From the NCBI GenBank assembly GCA_947448725.1, contig CANFOM010000001.1:186001-250000 (forward strand): 64,000 bases of DNA. The letters run 5' to 3'. The translations under genes and the position numbers were made by a program. This document shows positions 28,533 to 37,247 of this stretch, one piece after another; position 1 is the stretch's first letter; every line of letters starts with the position of its first letter. Source of the stretch: Bacteroidota bacterium. Its GTDB lineage: Bacteria; Bacteroidota; Bacteroidia; Chitinophagales; Chitinophagaceae. Under the pieces are notes generated by a model. That model made no database searches, was not told the DNA's origin, and was given only the letters and a program-made list of their open reading frames with translations.

Positions 28533-30137
28533 ATGAGTCAAGAAAAAAAACAAAATAATATTGCTTTTGTGATAGGGGCTTCTTCGGTAGGCACCTTAAT
28601 TGAGTGGTATGATTTTTACATTTTTGGGATGTTAGCGACCATTATTTCAAAACAATTTTTTCCTGCAAATGCAGGTACAGCAGCCTTGTTAAGCACTTTA
28701 GCCATTTTTGCTGCAGGGTTTATTGTACGTCCTTTTGGAGCATTGGTATTTGGCCGCTTAGGAGATTTAATTGGACGTAAACATACTTTTTTACTGACAT
28801 TAATCATAATGGGCGGTTCTACTTTTGCTATCGGATTGGTGCCAGGGTATGCCACTATTGGATGGGCGGCGCCAATCTTGGTCTTAATTTTACGTTTATT
28901 ACAAGGCTTAGCATTGGGTGGGGAATATGGAGGGGCAGCTACTTATGTAGCCGAACATGCACCTGCAGGACAAAGAGGTTTTTGGACCAGCTGGATTCAA
29001 ACAACAGCTACCCTTGGTTTATTTTTAGCCTTAGGTATTATCATCTTAATTAGGTCCAATCAAGGAGTAGAAAATTTTAGTGCGGAATGGGGTGGTTGGA
29101 GATATCCTTTTTGGATTTCTATTATACTCGTAGGTGTTTCTATATTGATCCGGATGAGGATGAGCGAATCCCCTATGTTTACCAAATTAAAATCGGAAGG
29201 AAAAACTTCTGCCAATCCTTTGAAAGAAAGCTTTGGACAAAAAGGAAATTTTAAAATGGTATTGTTGGCTTTATTTGGTGCTGTGATGGGCCAAGGAGTG
29301 GTATGGTATACGGGTCAGTTTTATGCGCAAAGTTTTATTGAAACAGTTTGTAAGATTGAATTTATACAGTCCAGAAATATTATGTTGGTCGCCATCTTAA
29401 TGGCTACTCCTTGTTTTGTTTTATTTGGATGGCTAAGTGATAAAGTAGGCAGAAAATGGATCATGTTATTGGGTATGTTGCTTGCCGTTCTTACCTATCG
29501 GCCTATCTATCAACAATTTTTAACTATTTCAAGTGTACAAAATAGAGCAGATAAAATTGATTTAACTAAAACAGTGGCTTCGGCTGTAAAAGTAAAAACG
29601 GATAGTAAAGAGGCAACTAAAATTTATGTAACTCAAAATTTTGATACCGCGTATACCGATGGCGCCGTATTTAAATATACCAAAACGGATACTTTGCAAT
29701 TAGGGGCTACTTACAATGCTTTGATTCCAATTGACGCTTTAAATCCAAGTTTGATTGTTTCTAAATCGGCAAAACCTAATGTGGTTTTGGAAAAAATCTT
29801 AGGGCATGCCGATTATTGGAGTATGATTTGGCTGGTCTTTATTCAAATTGTATATGTGACCATGGTGTACGGACCTATCGCTGCATTTTTAGTAGAAATG
29901 TTCCCCACTAAAATAAGATACACTTCCATGTCACTTCCTTATCATATTGGTAATGGAGTGTTTGGCGGATTGGTTCCTTTCTTAGGCACTTTAATTGTGG
30001 AGTTTACAAAGACAGCTCAAAATCCAAAAGGTGATTCTTTGGCTGGATTGTGGTATCCCATTGGCGTTGCTGCAGTTTGCTTTATCATTGGACTTATTTA
30101 TTTAACCAACAAGATTGATAAAAACGTGATGGATTAA
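28533..30137 (+). CDS. MFS transporter, metabolite:proton symporter (MHS/ProP-ShiA-like) family
   Basis: This 534-residue, 12-helix transporter shows the MHS signatures: TLIEWYDFYIFG in helix 1, RLGDLIGRKHT in loop 2-3, RLLQGLALGGEYGGA, and LSDKVGRKW in loop 8-9. I start it at the ATG at 28533 because the longer frame begins with TTG. Between helices 9 and 10 there is an unusual hydrophilic insert of about 100 residues (about 322-428) rich in Lys, Thr and Asp, predicted to lie outside the membrane. Family members carry small carboxylates, osmolytes or shikimate. Divergence from acs points to acetate, propionate or a similar acid. Confidence 0.88.
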   Translation: MSQEKKQNNIAFVIGASSVGTLIEWYDFYIFGMLATIISKQFFPANAGTAALLSTLAIFAAGFIVRPFGALVFGRLGDLIGRKHTFLLTLIIMGGSTFAIGLVPGYATIGWAAPILVLILRLLQGLALGGEYGGAATYVAEHAPAGQRGFWTSWIQTTATLGLFLALGIIILIRSNQGVENFSAEWGGWRYPFWISIILVGVSILIRMRMSESPMFTKLKSEGKTSANPLKESFGQKGNFKMVLLALFGAVMGQGVVWYTGQFYAQSFIETVCKIEFIQSRNIMLVAILMATPCFVLFGWLSDKVGRKWIMLLGMLLAVLTYRPIYQQFLTISSVQNRADKIDLTKTVASAVKVKTDSKEATKIYVTQNFDTAYTDGAVFKYTKTDTLQLGATYNALIPIDALNPSLIVSKSAKPNVVLEKILGHADYWSMIWLVFIQIVYVTMVYGPIAAFLVEMFPTKIRYTSMSLPYHIGNGVFGGLVPFLGTLIVEFTKTAQNPKGDSLAGLWYPIGVAAVCFIIGLIYLTNKIDKNVMD

Positions 30138-30173
30138 AATCATTTAAATGATGATCAATTAAAAAAACATTTT

Positions 30174-30422
30174 ATGAATACGATTAAAAAATTAGCCGGC
30201 TATCTGTGGATGTTGATTTCGCCTTTGCTTATATTATTTTTATTATTTGAAGCCAATCAAAAAATTACTACTGCTACCGCTGCTGTAAAGTCGAATGTGA
30301 TTTTACAGTGGGTGATTATATTATTAATTTTTACACCCATTTGTATTGGTTTTTTTATTTTCGGGAAATATGCGACCGCTGGGGAATACGACCATCTTCC
30401 AGCATCTTCTGAAGAAGTATAA
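30174..30422 (+). CDS. Small two-helix membrane protein, putative partner of the MFS transporter
   Basis: This 82-residue protein has two hydrophobic helices (about 9-25 and 42-65) and an acidic tail, EYDHLPASSEEV. It follows the transporter by 36 bases on the same strand, so cotranscription is likely. Its size and position resemble the small accessory subunits found with some transporters, but I cannot name a family securely. A role in transporter stability or regulation is inference. Confidence 0.65.
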   Translation: MNTIKKLAGYLWMLISPLLILFLLFEANQKITTATAAVKSNVILQWVIILLIFTPICIGFFIFGKYATAGEYDHLPASSEEV

Positions 30423-30460
30423 TTGTAAGGGCCGTTGTTCAAAGATTCATTTTATATAAG

Positions 30461-30468
30461 TACTTTTG
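30461..30468 (+). promoter_or_regulatory. Putative -7 element TACTTTTG for the ABC ATPase gene
   Basis: An exact TAnnTTTG match ends only four bases before the ATG at 30473. A TTG that could serve as -33 lies about 23 bases upstream of the element, at 30435-30437. If it is used, transcription would begin at or next to the start codon. Confidence 0.4.
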
Positions 30469-30472
30469 AGCT

Positions 30473-31177
30473 ATGTCATTAGTTGTAGATCGGTTGTCGA
30501 AAAGTTATGGCCATCAAGTTGCCGTAGAACAGGTATCCTTTGAATTAAAACAGGGGCAAGTGGTTGGCTTTTTGGGACCCAATGGAGCTGGGAAAAGTAC
30601 CACCCTAAAAATGATCGCTGGTTATTTATCCCCCGACAATGGAACGATACAATTAAATGGGATACCCATTCATCAAGATGCCATAGCAGCCAAAAAAATA
30701 ATTGGCTACTTGCCAGAATCCAATGCCTTATATGAGCAGTTGTATGTAAAAGAGTATTTACAATTTTTAAGTAGCGTGCATCATATTGAAAATCCAAGCC
30801 AAAGAATTACACAATTAATAGAACAGACTGGCTTGGAATTAATGCAACATAAAAAAATTGGAACTTTGTCCAAGGGCTATAAACAAAGATTGGGTATAGC
30901 GGCGGCTATTATACATCAACCCAAATTGGTATTATTGGATGAGCCTACTACGGGCTTGGATCCCAATCAGTTGATTGAAATTAGAGCTTTGATCCAATCC
31001 TTAAGCAAAGAGGCACTTATTTTATTTTCTACCCATATATTACAAGAAGTGACTGCCATTTGTGATCGAGTGTTAGTATTGCATCAAGGGAAACTGGTTG
31101 CAGATGAGCCTATTGGCGATTTATTACAAAAGCACAATACCAATTTAGAAGAAATATTCAAATTGCTTACCCATTAA
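30473..31177 (+). CDS. ABC transporter ATP-binding protein, GldA-like type
   Basis: This 234-residue nucleotide-binding subunit has Walker A GPNGAGKST (35-43), signature LSKGYKQR (132-139), and Walker B LVLLDEP with Glu157. The signature with GYKQR in place of GGQ is typical of the ABC-2/NatA/GldA subgroup, which pairs with ABC-2 permeases. In Bacteroidota this includes gliding-motility GldA, but the protein is shorter than GldA (about 300 residues) and no permease or gld gene is near. The call is therefore limited to the subgroup. The gene stands between a small membrane protein and eno. Confidence 0.88.
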   Translation: MSLVVDRLSKSYGHQVAVEQVSFELKQGQVVGFLGPNGAGKSTTLKMIAGYLSPDNGTIQLNGIPIHQDAIAAKKIIGYLPESNALYEQLYVKEYLQFLSSVHHIENPSQRITQLIEQTGLELMQHKKIGTLSKGYKQRLGIAAAIIHQPKLVLLDEPTTGLDPNQLIEIRALIQSLSKEALILFSTHILQEVTAICDRVLVLHQGKLVADEPIGDLLQKHNTNLEEIFKLLTH

Positions 31178-31242
31178 AAAAAAGGGTGTAAATTGCGGTC
31201 TCCTTTTGAAAACAGATATTTTAGACCATAAACAATAAACAC

Positions 31243-32538
31243 ATGAGTTACATTATTGAAGTACGTGCTAGACAAATTTTAGATAGCCGAGGAAATCCTA
31301 CTGTTGAAGTAGATGTATTAACTGACGAAGGCGCTTTAGGCCGTGCCGCTGTTCCTAGTGGAGCAAGCACAGGTATTCATGAAGCGGTTGAATTAAGAGA
31401 CAATGACAAGAAAAAATATGTTGGCAAAGGCGTATTGAAAGCTGTTAAAAATGTAAATGATTTAATTGCAAAGACCATCATTGGTTTGGATATTACTGCT
31501 CAAGCAGAAATTGATCAAATGATGATCGATTTAGATGGTACAGCCAACAAAGGCAAATTAGGGGCCAATGCTATTTTAGCGGTGAGTATGGCCGTAGCTA
31601 AAGCTGCTGCAGAAGAAGCCAACTTACCATTGTACAGATACATTGGAGGAACAAATGCAAGAACATTGCCCATGCCGATGATGAATATTTTAAATGGTGG
31701 TGCACATGCCGATAATAAAATTGACTTTCAAGAATTTATGATTATGCCAGTAGGCGCTCCTAATTTCAGCGAAGGCTTGCGTTGGGGTGTTGAAATATTC
31801 CATTGCTTAAAAGGCGTATTAAAGAAAAGAGGATTTAGCACCAACGTAGGGGATGAAGGTGGATTTGCACCCAACATTCAAAGCAATGAAGAAGCTATTG
31901 AAACCGTATTGGAATCGATCCATGCAGCAGGGTTTAAAACAGGTTCTCAAATAGCCATTGCGATGGATGCGGCCAACAGTGAGTTGTGGGATGCTAAAAA
32001 GAAAAAATATGTTTTCCATAAAAGTTCTGGTAAAGAAATGAGCAGCGATCAATTGGTGAAATATTGGGAAAAATGGGTGAAACAATATCCAATTGTATCT
32101 ATTGAAGATGGTATGGCAGAAGACGATTGGGCGGGTTGGAAAAACCTAACAGAAACAGTGGGAGACCGTTGTCAATTGGTTGGTGATGATTTATTTGTAA
32201 CCAATGTAACCAGAATTCAAACAGGGATAGATAAAAAAATTGCCAATGGTTTATTGGTTAAAGTAAATCAAATAGGTACTTTAACTGAAACCATTAACGC
32301 GGTTACTTTAGCGCAACACAACGGTTACAATACTATTATGTCACACAGAAGCGGAGAGACAGAAGATACCACGATTGCAGATTTAGCAGTAGCCTTGAAT
32401 TGCGGACAAATTAAAACAGGTTCTGCTTCACGTACCGATCGTATGGCGAAGTACAATCAATTAATTCGTATCGAAGAGCAATTGGGTGAGACGGGCGTAT
32501 TCCCTACCAAAGGAAAATTAAAATTCGGTAATAAGTAA
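31243..32538 (+). CDS. eno: Enolase
   Basis: Enolase converts 2-phosphoglycerate to phosphoenolpyruvate in glycolysis and the reverse in gluconeogenesis. The 431-residue protein has the whole conserved frame: [17 protein letters not shown] at the N-terminus, [11 protein letters not shown], the metal ligands in [20 protein letters not shown] and [11 protein letters not shown], and the C-terminal signature [19 protein letters not shown] strong terminator follows the stop. Confidence 0.99.
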   Translation: MSYIIEVRARQILDSRGNPTVEVDVLTDEGALGRAAVPSGASTGIHEAVELRDNDKKKYVGKGVLKAVKNVNDLIAKTIIGLDITAQAEIDQMMIDLDGTANKGKLGANAILAVSMAVAKAAAEEANLPLYRYIGGTNARTLPMPMMNILNGGAHADNKIDFQEFMIMPVGAPNFSEGLRWGVEIFHCLKGVLKKRGFSTNVGDEGGFAPNIQSNEEAIETVLESIHAAGFKTGSQIAIAMDAANSELWDAKKKKYVFHKSSGKEMSSDQLVKYWEKWVKQYPIVSIEDGMAEDDWAGWKNLTETVGDRCQLVGDDLFVTNVTRIQTGIDKKIANGLLVKVNQIGTLTETINAVTLAQHNGYNTIMSHRSGETEDTTIADLAVALNCGQIKTGSASRTDRMAKYNQLIRIEEQLGETGVFPTKGKLKFGNK

Positions 32539-32562
32539 TTTACTACCCAATAGGAAATAAGT

Positions 32563-32592
32563 AGAGGAGCTCCAAGGGGCTCCTCTTTTTTT
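32563..32592 (+). terminator. Rho-independent terminator after eno
   Basis: The stem AGAGGAGC pairs with GCTCCTCT (32563-32570 with 32579-32586) across a short loop and is followed by a T run. It lies 24 bases after the eno stop and before the DivIC/FtsB-like gene. Confidence 0.85.
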
Positions 32593-32626
32593 GCCATAAT
32601 TTACCTAATTTTACTACCTCTGCTTT

Positions 32627-32944
32627 ATGGCTAATTTTAAAAAAATATTACCTGTCCTTACCAATCGCTATTTTTTAGTTGCTTTGGGTTTTGCCATTTG
32701 GATGCTATTTTTTGATCAGCGTGATTTTTACCAACAAAAAGAGAGAGCAGTGGAATTAAATAAATTAGAAGCGGCAAAAAAATATTATCAAGATGAAATT
32801 TCTAAAACAAAAAAGCAGTTAGAAAATTTACAAAACAATCCTGCTGCCATAGAAAAATTTGCTAGAGAGCGTTATTTATTAAAACGCGATGGCGAGGAAG
32901 TTTATTTGTTTGAAGACAGCAATACTAGCGCTGATAAAAAATGA
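32627..32944 (+). CDS. Septum formation initiator (DivIC/FtsB-like)
   Basis: This 105-residue single-pass protein has a short cytoplasmic N-terminus and a membrane helix (about 14-28). A coiled coil follows (about 35-70, QQKERAVELNKLEAAKKYYQDEISKTKKQ pattern split over the region), with the FtsB-like end motif PAAIEKFARERYLLKRDGEEVY. Such proteins bridge FtsQ and FtsL in the divisome. The stop overlaps the nth start (ATGA), so the two are probably translated together; this genetic link has no obvious functional meaning. Confidence 0.87.
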   Translation: MANFKKILPVLTNRYFLVALGFAIWMLFFDQRDFYQQKERAVELNKLEAAKKYYQDEISKTKKQLENLQNNPAAIEKFARERYLLKRDGEEVYLFEDSNTSADKK

Positions 32945-33609
32945 CAAAGAGCCAACGTTATCAATCTGTGCTTGCTTATTTCCAACAGCAGTTGCCTATT
33001 GCAGAAACAGAATTAGAATATCACAACCCTTTTGAATTATTGGTGGCCGTTATTTTATCTGCTCAGTGCACCGATAAACGGGTTAATCTTACCACGCCCA
33101 CCATCTTTAAAAAATATCCAACGCCTCAAAAAATGGCGCTTGCTAGTTTTGATGATTTATTTGCAATCATTAAAAGCATCTCTTATCCCAATAATAAAAC
33201 CAAGCATTTAATTGGGATGAGCCAATTGTTATTGCAAAATTTTAAAGGCGAAGTGCCTTTAACCGTGGACGCCTTGGTTACCTTACCTGGAGTAGGTCGT
33301 AAAACTGCGAATGTTATTACCAGTGTGGTGGATAAGCAACCCAATATGGCCGTTGATACGCATGTGTATAGAGTAAGTAGAAGAATTGGCTTAGTGCCCA
33401 TGACAGCAACAACTCCTTTGGCAGTAGAAAAAGAATTGATTAAACATATTCCTAAGGCCTTAGTGCATACAGCCCACCATTGGCTGATTCTTCATGGACG
33501 TTATACTTGTTTGGCTAGAAGTCCTAAATGCAATGCCTGTGGATTAATTGCATTTTGTAAAGAAGGTGCAAAAAAAAGCGCCTCGAATGTTCGAGACGCT
33601 TCTGTATAA
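32941..33609 (+). CDS. nth: Endonuclease III
   Basis: Nth removes oxidised pyrimidines and cuts the abasic site in base-excision repair. The 222-residue protein has the HhH motif LPGVGRKTA with catalytic Lys121, then VDTHV with Asp139, and the C-x6-C-x2-C-x5-C iron-sulfur loop (Cys190, 197, 200, 206). After the last cysteine there is a 16-residue tail whose codons are formed by a terminator hairpin serving the convergent gene. The start overlaps the previous stop. Confidence 0.97.
   Translation: MTKSQRYQSVLAYFQQQLPIAETELEYHNPFELLVAVILSAQCTDKRVNLTTPTIFKKYPTPQKMALASFDDLFAIIKSISYPNNKTKHLIGMSQLLLQNFKGEVPLTVDALVTLPGVGRKTANVITSVVDKQPNMAVDTHVYRVSRRIGLVPMTATTPLAVEKELIKHIPKALVHTAHHWLILHGRYTCLARSPKCNACGLIAFCKEGAKKSASNVRDASV
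33571..33601 (-). terminator. Terminator for the convergent korA-type gene, embedded in the nth coding end
   Basis: The hairpin AAGCG-C-CTCGAA / TTCGAG-A-CGCTT (33576-33587 with 33590-33601) has one mismatch and a tiny loop. Read on the minus strand it is followed directly by seven T residues (complement of 33571-33577). It lies 21 bases beyond the stop of the minus-strand oxidoreductase gene and inside nth codons 212-221. On the plus strand only a T-rich stretch follows, so it may also work weakly for nth. Confidence 0.8.
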
Positions 33610-33621
33610 ATATTTTATTTT

Positions 33622-35466
33622 TTATAAATATTGTTCTACTGCAGTTACTAACTCTTGCTTAGTAATAGGAACCCCCATTATTTTATTATATCCTTTAGCG
33701 TCCACAAAATATTTATCACGAATAATTTTAATTAATTGTCCGTTGTTTATTTCTGGAATCACCACTGTTTCAAAATTCTTTAAGATATCGCCTAAATTTT
33801 TAGGGAAAGGACGCATGTACTTAATATGTGCATGGCTTACTTGCTTGCCTTGACTTTGTAAGTGTAATGCGGCACTCTTAATGGTTCCATAAGTAGATCC
33901 CCAACCTAATATCAATACTTTTCCTTTCTCTGCACCAGAATCAATGGTTTGTAAAGGAATATAATCGGCAATTTTTTCAACCTTCGCTTCTCTGGCTTTA
34001 ACCATGAATTCATGATTTTCAGAATCATAGCTTACGTTTCCTGTTTCAGCTTGTTTTTCCAATCCGCCAATTCTATGTTCTAAACCAGGAGTACCAGGAA
34101 TAGCCCAAGGTCTTGCTCCTTTTTCATTTCGTTTATAAGGAAGGAATTTTTCTTCGCCTTCGTCTAACCCTTTTTTAAATTTCACTTCAATCGTAGGTAA
34201 ACTAGCTGCCGTTGGAAATTTCCAAGGTTCAGCACCATTGGCAATATATCCATCACTTAATAAAATTACAGGGGTCATGTGTTGAATAGCTATTCGAATA
34301 GCTTCAAATGCCATGTAAAAACAATCACTTGGTGTAGAGGCGGCTATAATTGGAATAGGCGCTTCTCCATTACGACCATAGTAAGCTTGCATTAAATCGC
34401 TTTGCTCTGTTTTAGTAGGCAAACCTGTTGAAGGGCCACCTCTTTGGATATTGATAATAACCAAAGGAATTTCCAACATCATCGCAAGGCCCATAGCTTC
34501 TGTTTTCAAAGCCATTCCAGGTCCTGAAGTTGAAGTCATACCTATAGCGCCACCGTAGCTTGCGCCAATAGCGGCACCAATACCAGCAATTTCATCTTCT
34601 GCTTGGAAAGTTTTTACACCAAAATTTTTATACTTGCTTAATTCATGTAAAATATCAGTAGCAGGTGTAATGGGGTAAGTACCTAAAAATATAGGAAGTC
34701 CACTTTTTTGAGAACCCGCTATTAATCCCATAGACAAAGCTTGGTTGCCCATGATACTTCTGTAAGTACCTGGGTCCATTTTTGATTTTTCTACTTTGTA
34801 TCTAGAAGTGAAAAGCTCAGCCGTTTCTCCGTAAAAATAACCAGCTTTTAAAACATCAACGTTGCTATTTAAAATAGATTCTTTCTTTTTGAATTTATCT
34901 TTCAAATAATCTATCGTGGTATCTAAGTTTCTATTGTACAACCAATAAATCATACCCAATACAAACATGTTTTTTGCACGATCTCTTTCTTTGATACCAA
35001 GATCTGTGTATGCTTTAAGTGCTTCACGTGTTAATTTAGTAACATCTACTTTTGTTAAATCGTATCCATCTAAGCTTCCATCTTCTAATGGATTAATGCC
35101 ATCAGCATAAGCTGCCAAACGTAAATTTTTGGTATCGAATCCCTCAATGTTGGCTATAATTTTTCCGCCTTTTTTTAGACTTTTTAAATTCACTTTTAAT
35201 GCAGCGGCATTCATAGCTACTAATACATCACATACATCTCCAGGTGTATACACTCTATTAGAACTAAAATGAATTTGAAAACCACTCACACCAGGTAAAG
35301 TTCCTAAAGGAGCTCTAATTTCTGCGGGAAAATCTGGGAAAGTAGCTAAATCGATGCCTAATAAGGCAGTATTGTTCGTGAATTGCTGACCGGTTAATTG
35401 CATTCCATCTCCACTATCTCCAGCAAATTTGATCACGACGTCTTGTAAAACAACTTCTTTTTGCAT
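33622..35466 (-). CDS. 2-oxoacid:acceptor oxidoreductase, alpha subunit (gamma-alpha fusion)
   Basis: This protein belongs to the 2-oxoglutarate/pyruvate:ferredoxin oxidoreductase family, which links oxidative decarboxylation to ferredoxin reduction. From the ATG at 35466 it is 614 residues. The N-terminal gamma-type domain (about 5-190) opens with KFAGDSGDGMQLTGQQF, and the alpha domain (about 220-600) has GTYPITPATDILHELS and TSTSGPGMALKTEAMGLA. The longer frame from 35502 adds a leader that does not fit the family. The partner beta subunit with the TPP-binding and iron-sulfur parts is normally adjacent but is absent here; a terminator follows instead. Confidence 0.92.
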   Translation of the reverse strand: MQKEVVLQDVVIKFAGDSGDGMQLTGQQFTNNTALLGIDLATFPDFPAEIRAPLGTLPGVSGFQIHFSSNRVYTPGDVCDVLVAMNAAALKVNLKSLKKGGKIIANIEGFDTKNLRLAAYADGINPLEDGSLDGYDLTKVDVTKLTREALKAYTDLGIKERDRAKNMFVLGMIYWLYNRNLDTTIDYLKDKFKKKESILNSNVDVLKAGYFYGETAELFTSRYKVEKSKMDPGTYRSIMGNQALSMGLIAGSQKSGLPIFLGTYPITPATDILHELSKYKNFGVKTFQAEDEIAGIGAAIGASYGGAIGMTSTSGPGMALKTEAMGLAMMLEIPLVIINIQRGGPSTGLPTKTEQSDLMQAYYGRNGEAPIPIIAASTPSDCFYMAFEAIRIAIQHMTPVILLSDGYIANGAEPWKFPTAASLPTIEVKFKKGLDEGEEKFLPYKRNEKGARPWAIPGTPGLEHRIGGLEKQAETGNVSYDSENHEFMVKAREAKVEKIADYIPLQTIDSGAEKGKVLILGWGSTYGTIKSAALHLQSQGKQVSHAHIKYMRPFPKNLGDILKNFETVVIPEINNGQLIKIIRDKYFVDAKGYNKIMGVPITKQELVTAVEQYL

Positions 35467-35549
35467 ATTGCATTTTATTGGAGCACGAAGGTACAAATCC
35501 AAGCCCTAAAACCTTAACTTTTTATAATTTTTTTTATAGTTTTCTTGTC

Positions 35550-35557
35550 TAACTTTG
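35550..35557 (+). promoter_or_regulatory. Putative -7 element TAACTTTG for the deacetylase gene
   Basis: An exact TAnnTTTG match lies 21 bases before the ATG, with a T-rich block about 19 bases upstream where the -33 element would sit. Confidence 0.4.
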
Positions 35558-35578
35558 AGTTTCTAATTCACTGGTTTT

Positions 35579-36376
35579 ATGGCCTATAGCTCCATTTTTT
35601 ATCTATTCAGTCATTTTTTACTTCAATTCTTGCCCCATGAGGCAAAGGGCGGCGAATTGCCTGTTTCCCAACGAGCGGTAACTGGGATACATCAACCGGT
35701 CCAAGACAGCTTGCTTAAACACATTTATTTAAGTTTTGATGATGGTCCTATTTTGGGCACTTCCAATTGTATTAGGATTTGTTCTAATCATAAGGTAGCG
35801 GCTACTTTCTTTGAAGTGGGCTTTCATCAATCAAGAAGTAAAGAAGGTCAAAAATTATACCAAGAAATACGACAAAATGATAGCTTATTTGCCCTATGCA
35901 ATCATAGTTATTCGCATGCTTATGGTAAATATTTACCCTTTTATCATCACCCAAAAGAGGCTTTTGCCGACTTTTTGCAGGCTAAAGAATTGTTACTACC
36001 TAAAAACAATATTTTAAGGCTGCCTGGTAACAATGCTTGGAATACCTTAGAAGTTAGAAGAGCAAGTGGACTGGTTCGTCCTTTAGTGCACGAATTAGAT
36101 AGTGCTAATTTTAATATTATTGGATGGGATATGGAATGGAGATTTAATAAAAAAGGGAAACCCATTAAAAGCCCAGAAGTCATAGCAGCATTAGCGGATA
36201 GCATTCTTAGACTTAATCAAACGGTAACCAAAAACCATTTAGTTATTTTAATGCACGATCATATGTTTAGGGAGCCTGCAGATTCCATTAAGTTAGATAA
36301 ATTCATTGCACTATTAAAGCAAAATCCACATTATCGATTCGAAAAGCTCACGCATTATCCAGGGCTTAAAAATTAA
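35579..36376 (+). CDS. Polysaccharide deacetylase (NodB fold, CE4)
   Basis: This 265-residue predicted secreted or membrane-anchored enzyme has a hydrophobic N-terminus (about 5-19). Five CE4 motifs can be followed: FDDGP with the catalytic base Asp54 and metal ligand Asp55; NHSYSH with His109 and His113; RLPGNNAW (Arg147); GWDMEWR; and LVILMHDH with the late catalytic histidine. It should remove N- or O-acetyl groups from peptidoglycan or another polysaccharide. The substrate cannot be assigned, and the gene has no polysaccharide cluster around it. Confidence 0.88.
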   Translation: MAYSSIFYLFSHFLLQFLPHEAKGGELPVSQRAVTGIHQPVQDSLLKHIYLSFDDGPILGTSNCIRICSNHKVAATFFEVGFHQSRSKEGQKLYQEIRQNDSLFALCNHSYSHAYGKYLPFYHHPKEAFADFLQAKELLLPKNNILRLPGNNAWNTLEVRRASGLVRPLVHELDSANFNIIGWDMEWRFNKKGKPIKSPEVIAALADSILRLNQTVTKNHLVILMHDHMFREPADSIKLDKFIALLKQNPHYRFEKLTHYPGLKN

Positions 36377-36450
36377 CTGAATTAACCTTTTTTTATAGGA
36401 TGAATTCAAAGTATTTTGTATTTTTATACTAGAAAATTAAATTAAATTTT

Positions 36451-37218
36451 ATGGCAATTTTTAGCTCTAGCAATCCTACACTTACCGAAAAAATTTTCGA
36501 TAAAAGTTTAAACGACAACGCTAACTCTTTTGGCGTAATGAGTGTTCGAGGCACCATTAACAAGTTTGGATTTTTATTGGTGATGGTCATGGCTGCTGCC
36601 ATGTATGTTTGGAATGTATATGCAGAAGGCAATACGAGCACTGCTACCACTTTAATGTTGGTGGGCGCCATTGGTGGTTTTGTGGTAGCCTTAGTGATGA
36701 TGTTTAAGCCAGGTTGGGCAGGAGTCATTGCTCCAGCTTATGGTATTTTAGAAGGCTTATTTATTGGGGGTATTAGTGCTTTTTTTAATGCAATGTTTCA
36801 AAAATCATATCCCAACATTGTTTTACATGCAGTAGGTTTAACATTAGGTGTGGCATTAGCCATGTTTTTATTGTATAATTTTAGAATCATCAGTGTAACT
36901 AATCGTTTGCGTTCTATTATTATGTCGGCCACCATGGGTATTGGTTTATTTTATTTAATTGTTTGGATATTGGGTTTGTTTGGTGTGAACATGGGATTTG
37001 CTTTTGATAGCTCACCTTTAAGCATCGGCATTAGCTTGTTTATTGTAGGCATCGCTGCTATGAATTTATTATTAGATTTTGACTCTATAGAACGTGCTGC
37101 CGAAATGGGCGCACCAAAGTATATGGAATGGTATGGCGCTTTTGGTTTATTGGTTACCTTGGTTTGGCTGTACTTAGAAATTTTAAGATTGTTAAGCAAA
37201 TTAAACTCAAGGAATTAA
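36451..37218 (+). CDS. Bax inhibitor-1/YccA-family membrane protein
   Basis: This 255-residue protein has about seven membrane helices. Family features are the cytoplasmic N-terminus followed by MLVGAIGGFVVALVMMF, the YGILEGLFIGGISAFF segment, and the C-terminal block LLLDFDSIERAAEMGAPKYMEWYGAFGLLVTLVWLYLEILRLL (described here in parts), in which the acidic residues form the conserved Asp pair. Bacterial relatives act as proton-sensitive calcium leak channels or interact with FtsH; the role here is inferred. E1 follows after 29 bases. Confidence 0.93.
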   Translation: MAIFSSSNPTLTEKIFDKSLNDNANSFGVMSVRGTINKFGFLLVMVMAAAMYVWNVYAEGNTSTATTLMLVGAIGGFVVALVMMFKPGWAGVIAPAYGILEGLFIGGISAFFNAMFQKSYPNIVLHAVGLTLGVALAMFLLYNFRIISVTNRLRSIIMSATMGIGLFYLIVWILGLFGVNMGFAFDSSPLSIGISLFIVGIAAMNLLLDFDSIERAAEMGAPKYMEWYGAFGLLVTLVWLYLEILRLLSKLNSRN

Positions 37219-37247
37219 AAAGATTTTTTTATCCCTTTAAATAAAAA

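Noticed and set aside
30139..30152. 14-base perfect palindrome ATCATTTAAATGAT between the MHS transporter and the small membrane protein
   Set aside because: It is AT-rich and short, occurs easily by chance, has no T tract, and there is no second copy to support an operator.
30473..31177. Naming the ABC ATPase gldA
   Set aside because: The subgroup fits, but the protein is shorter than GldA and no gld or permease gene is near.
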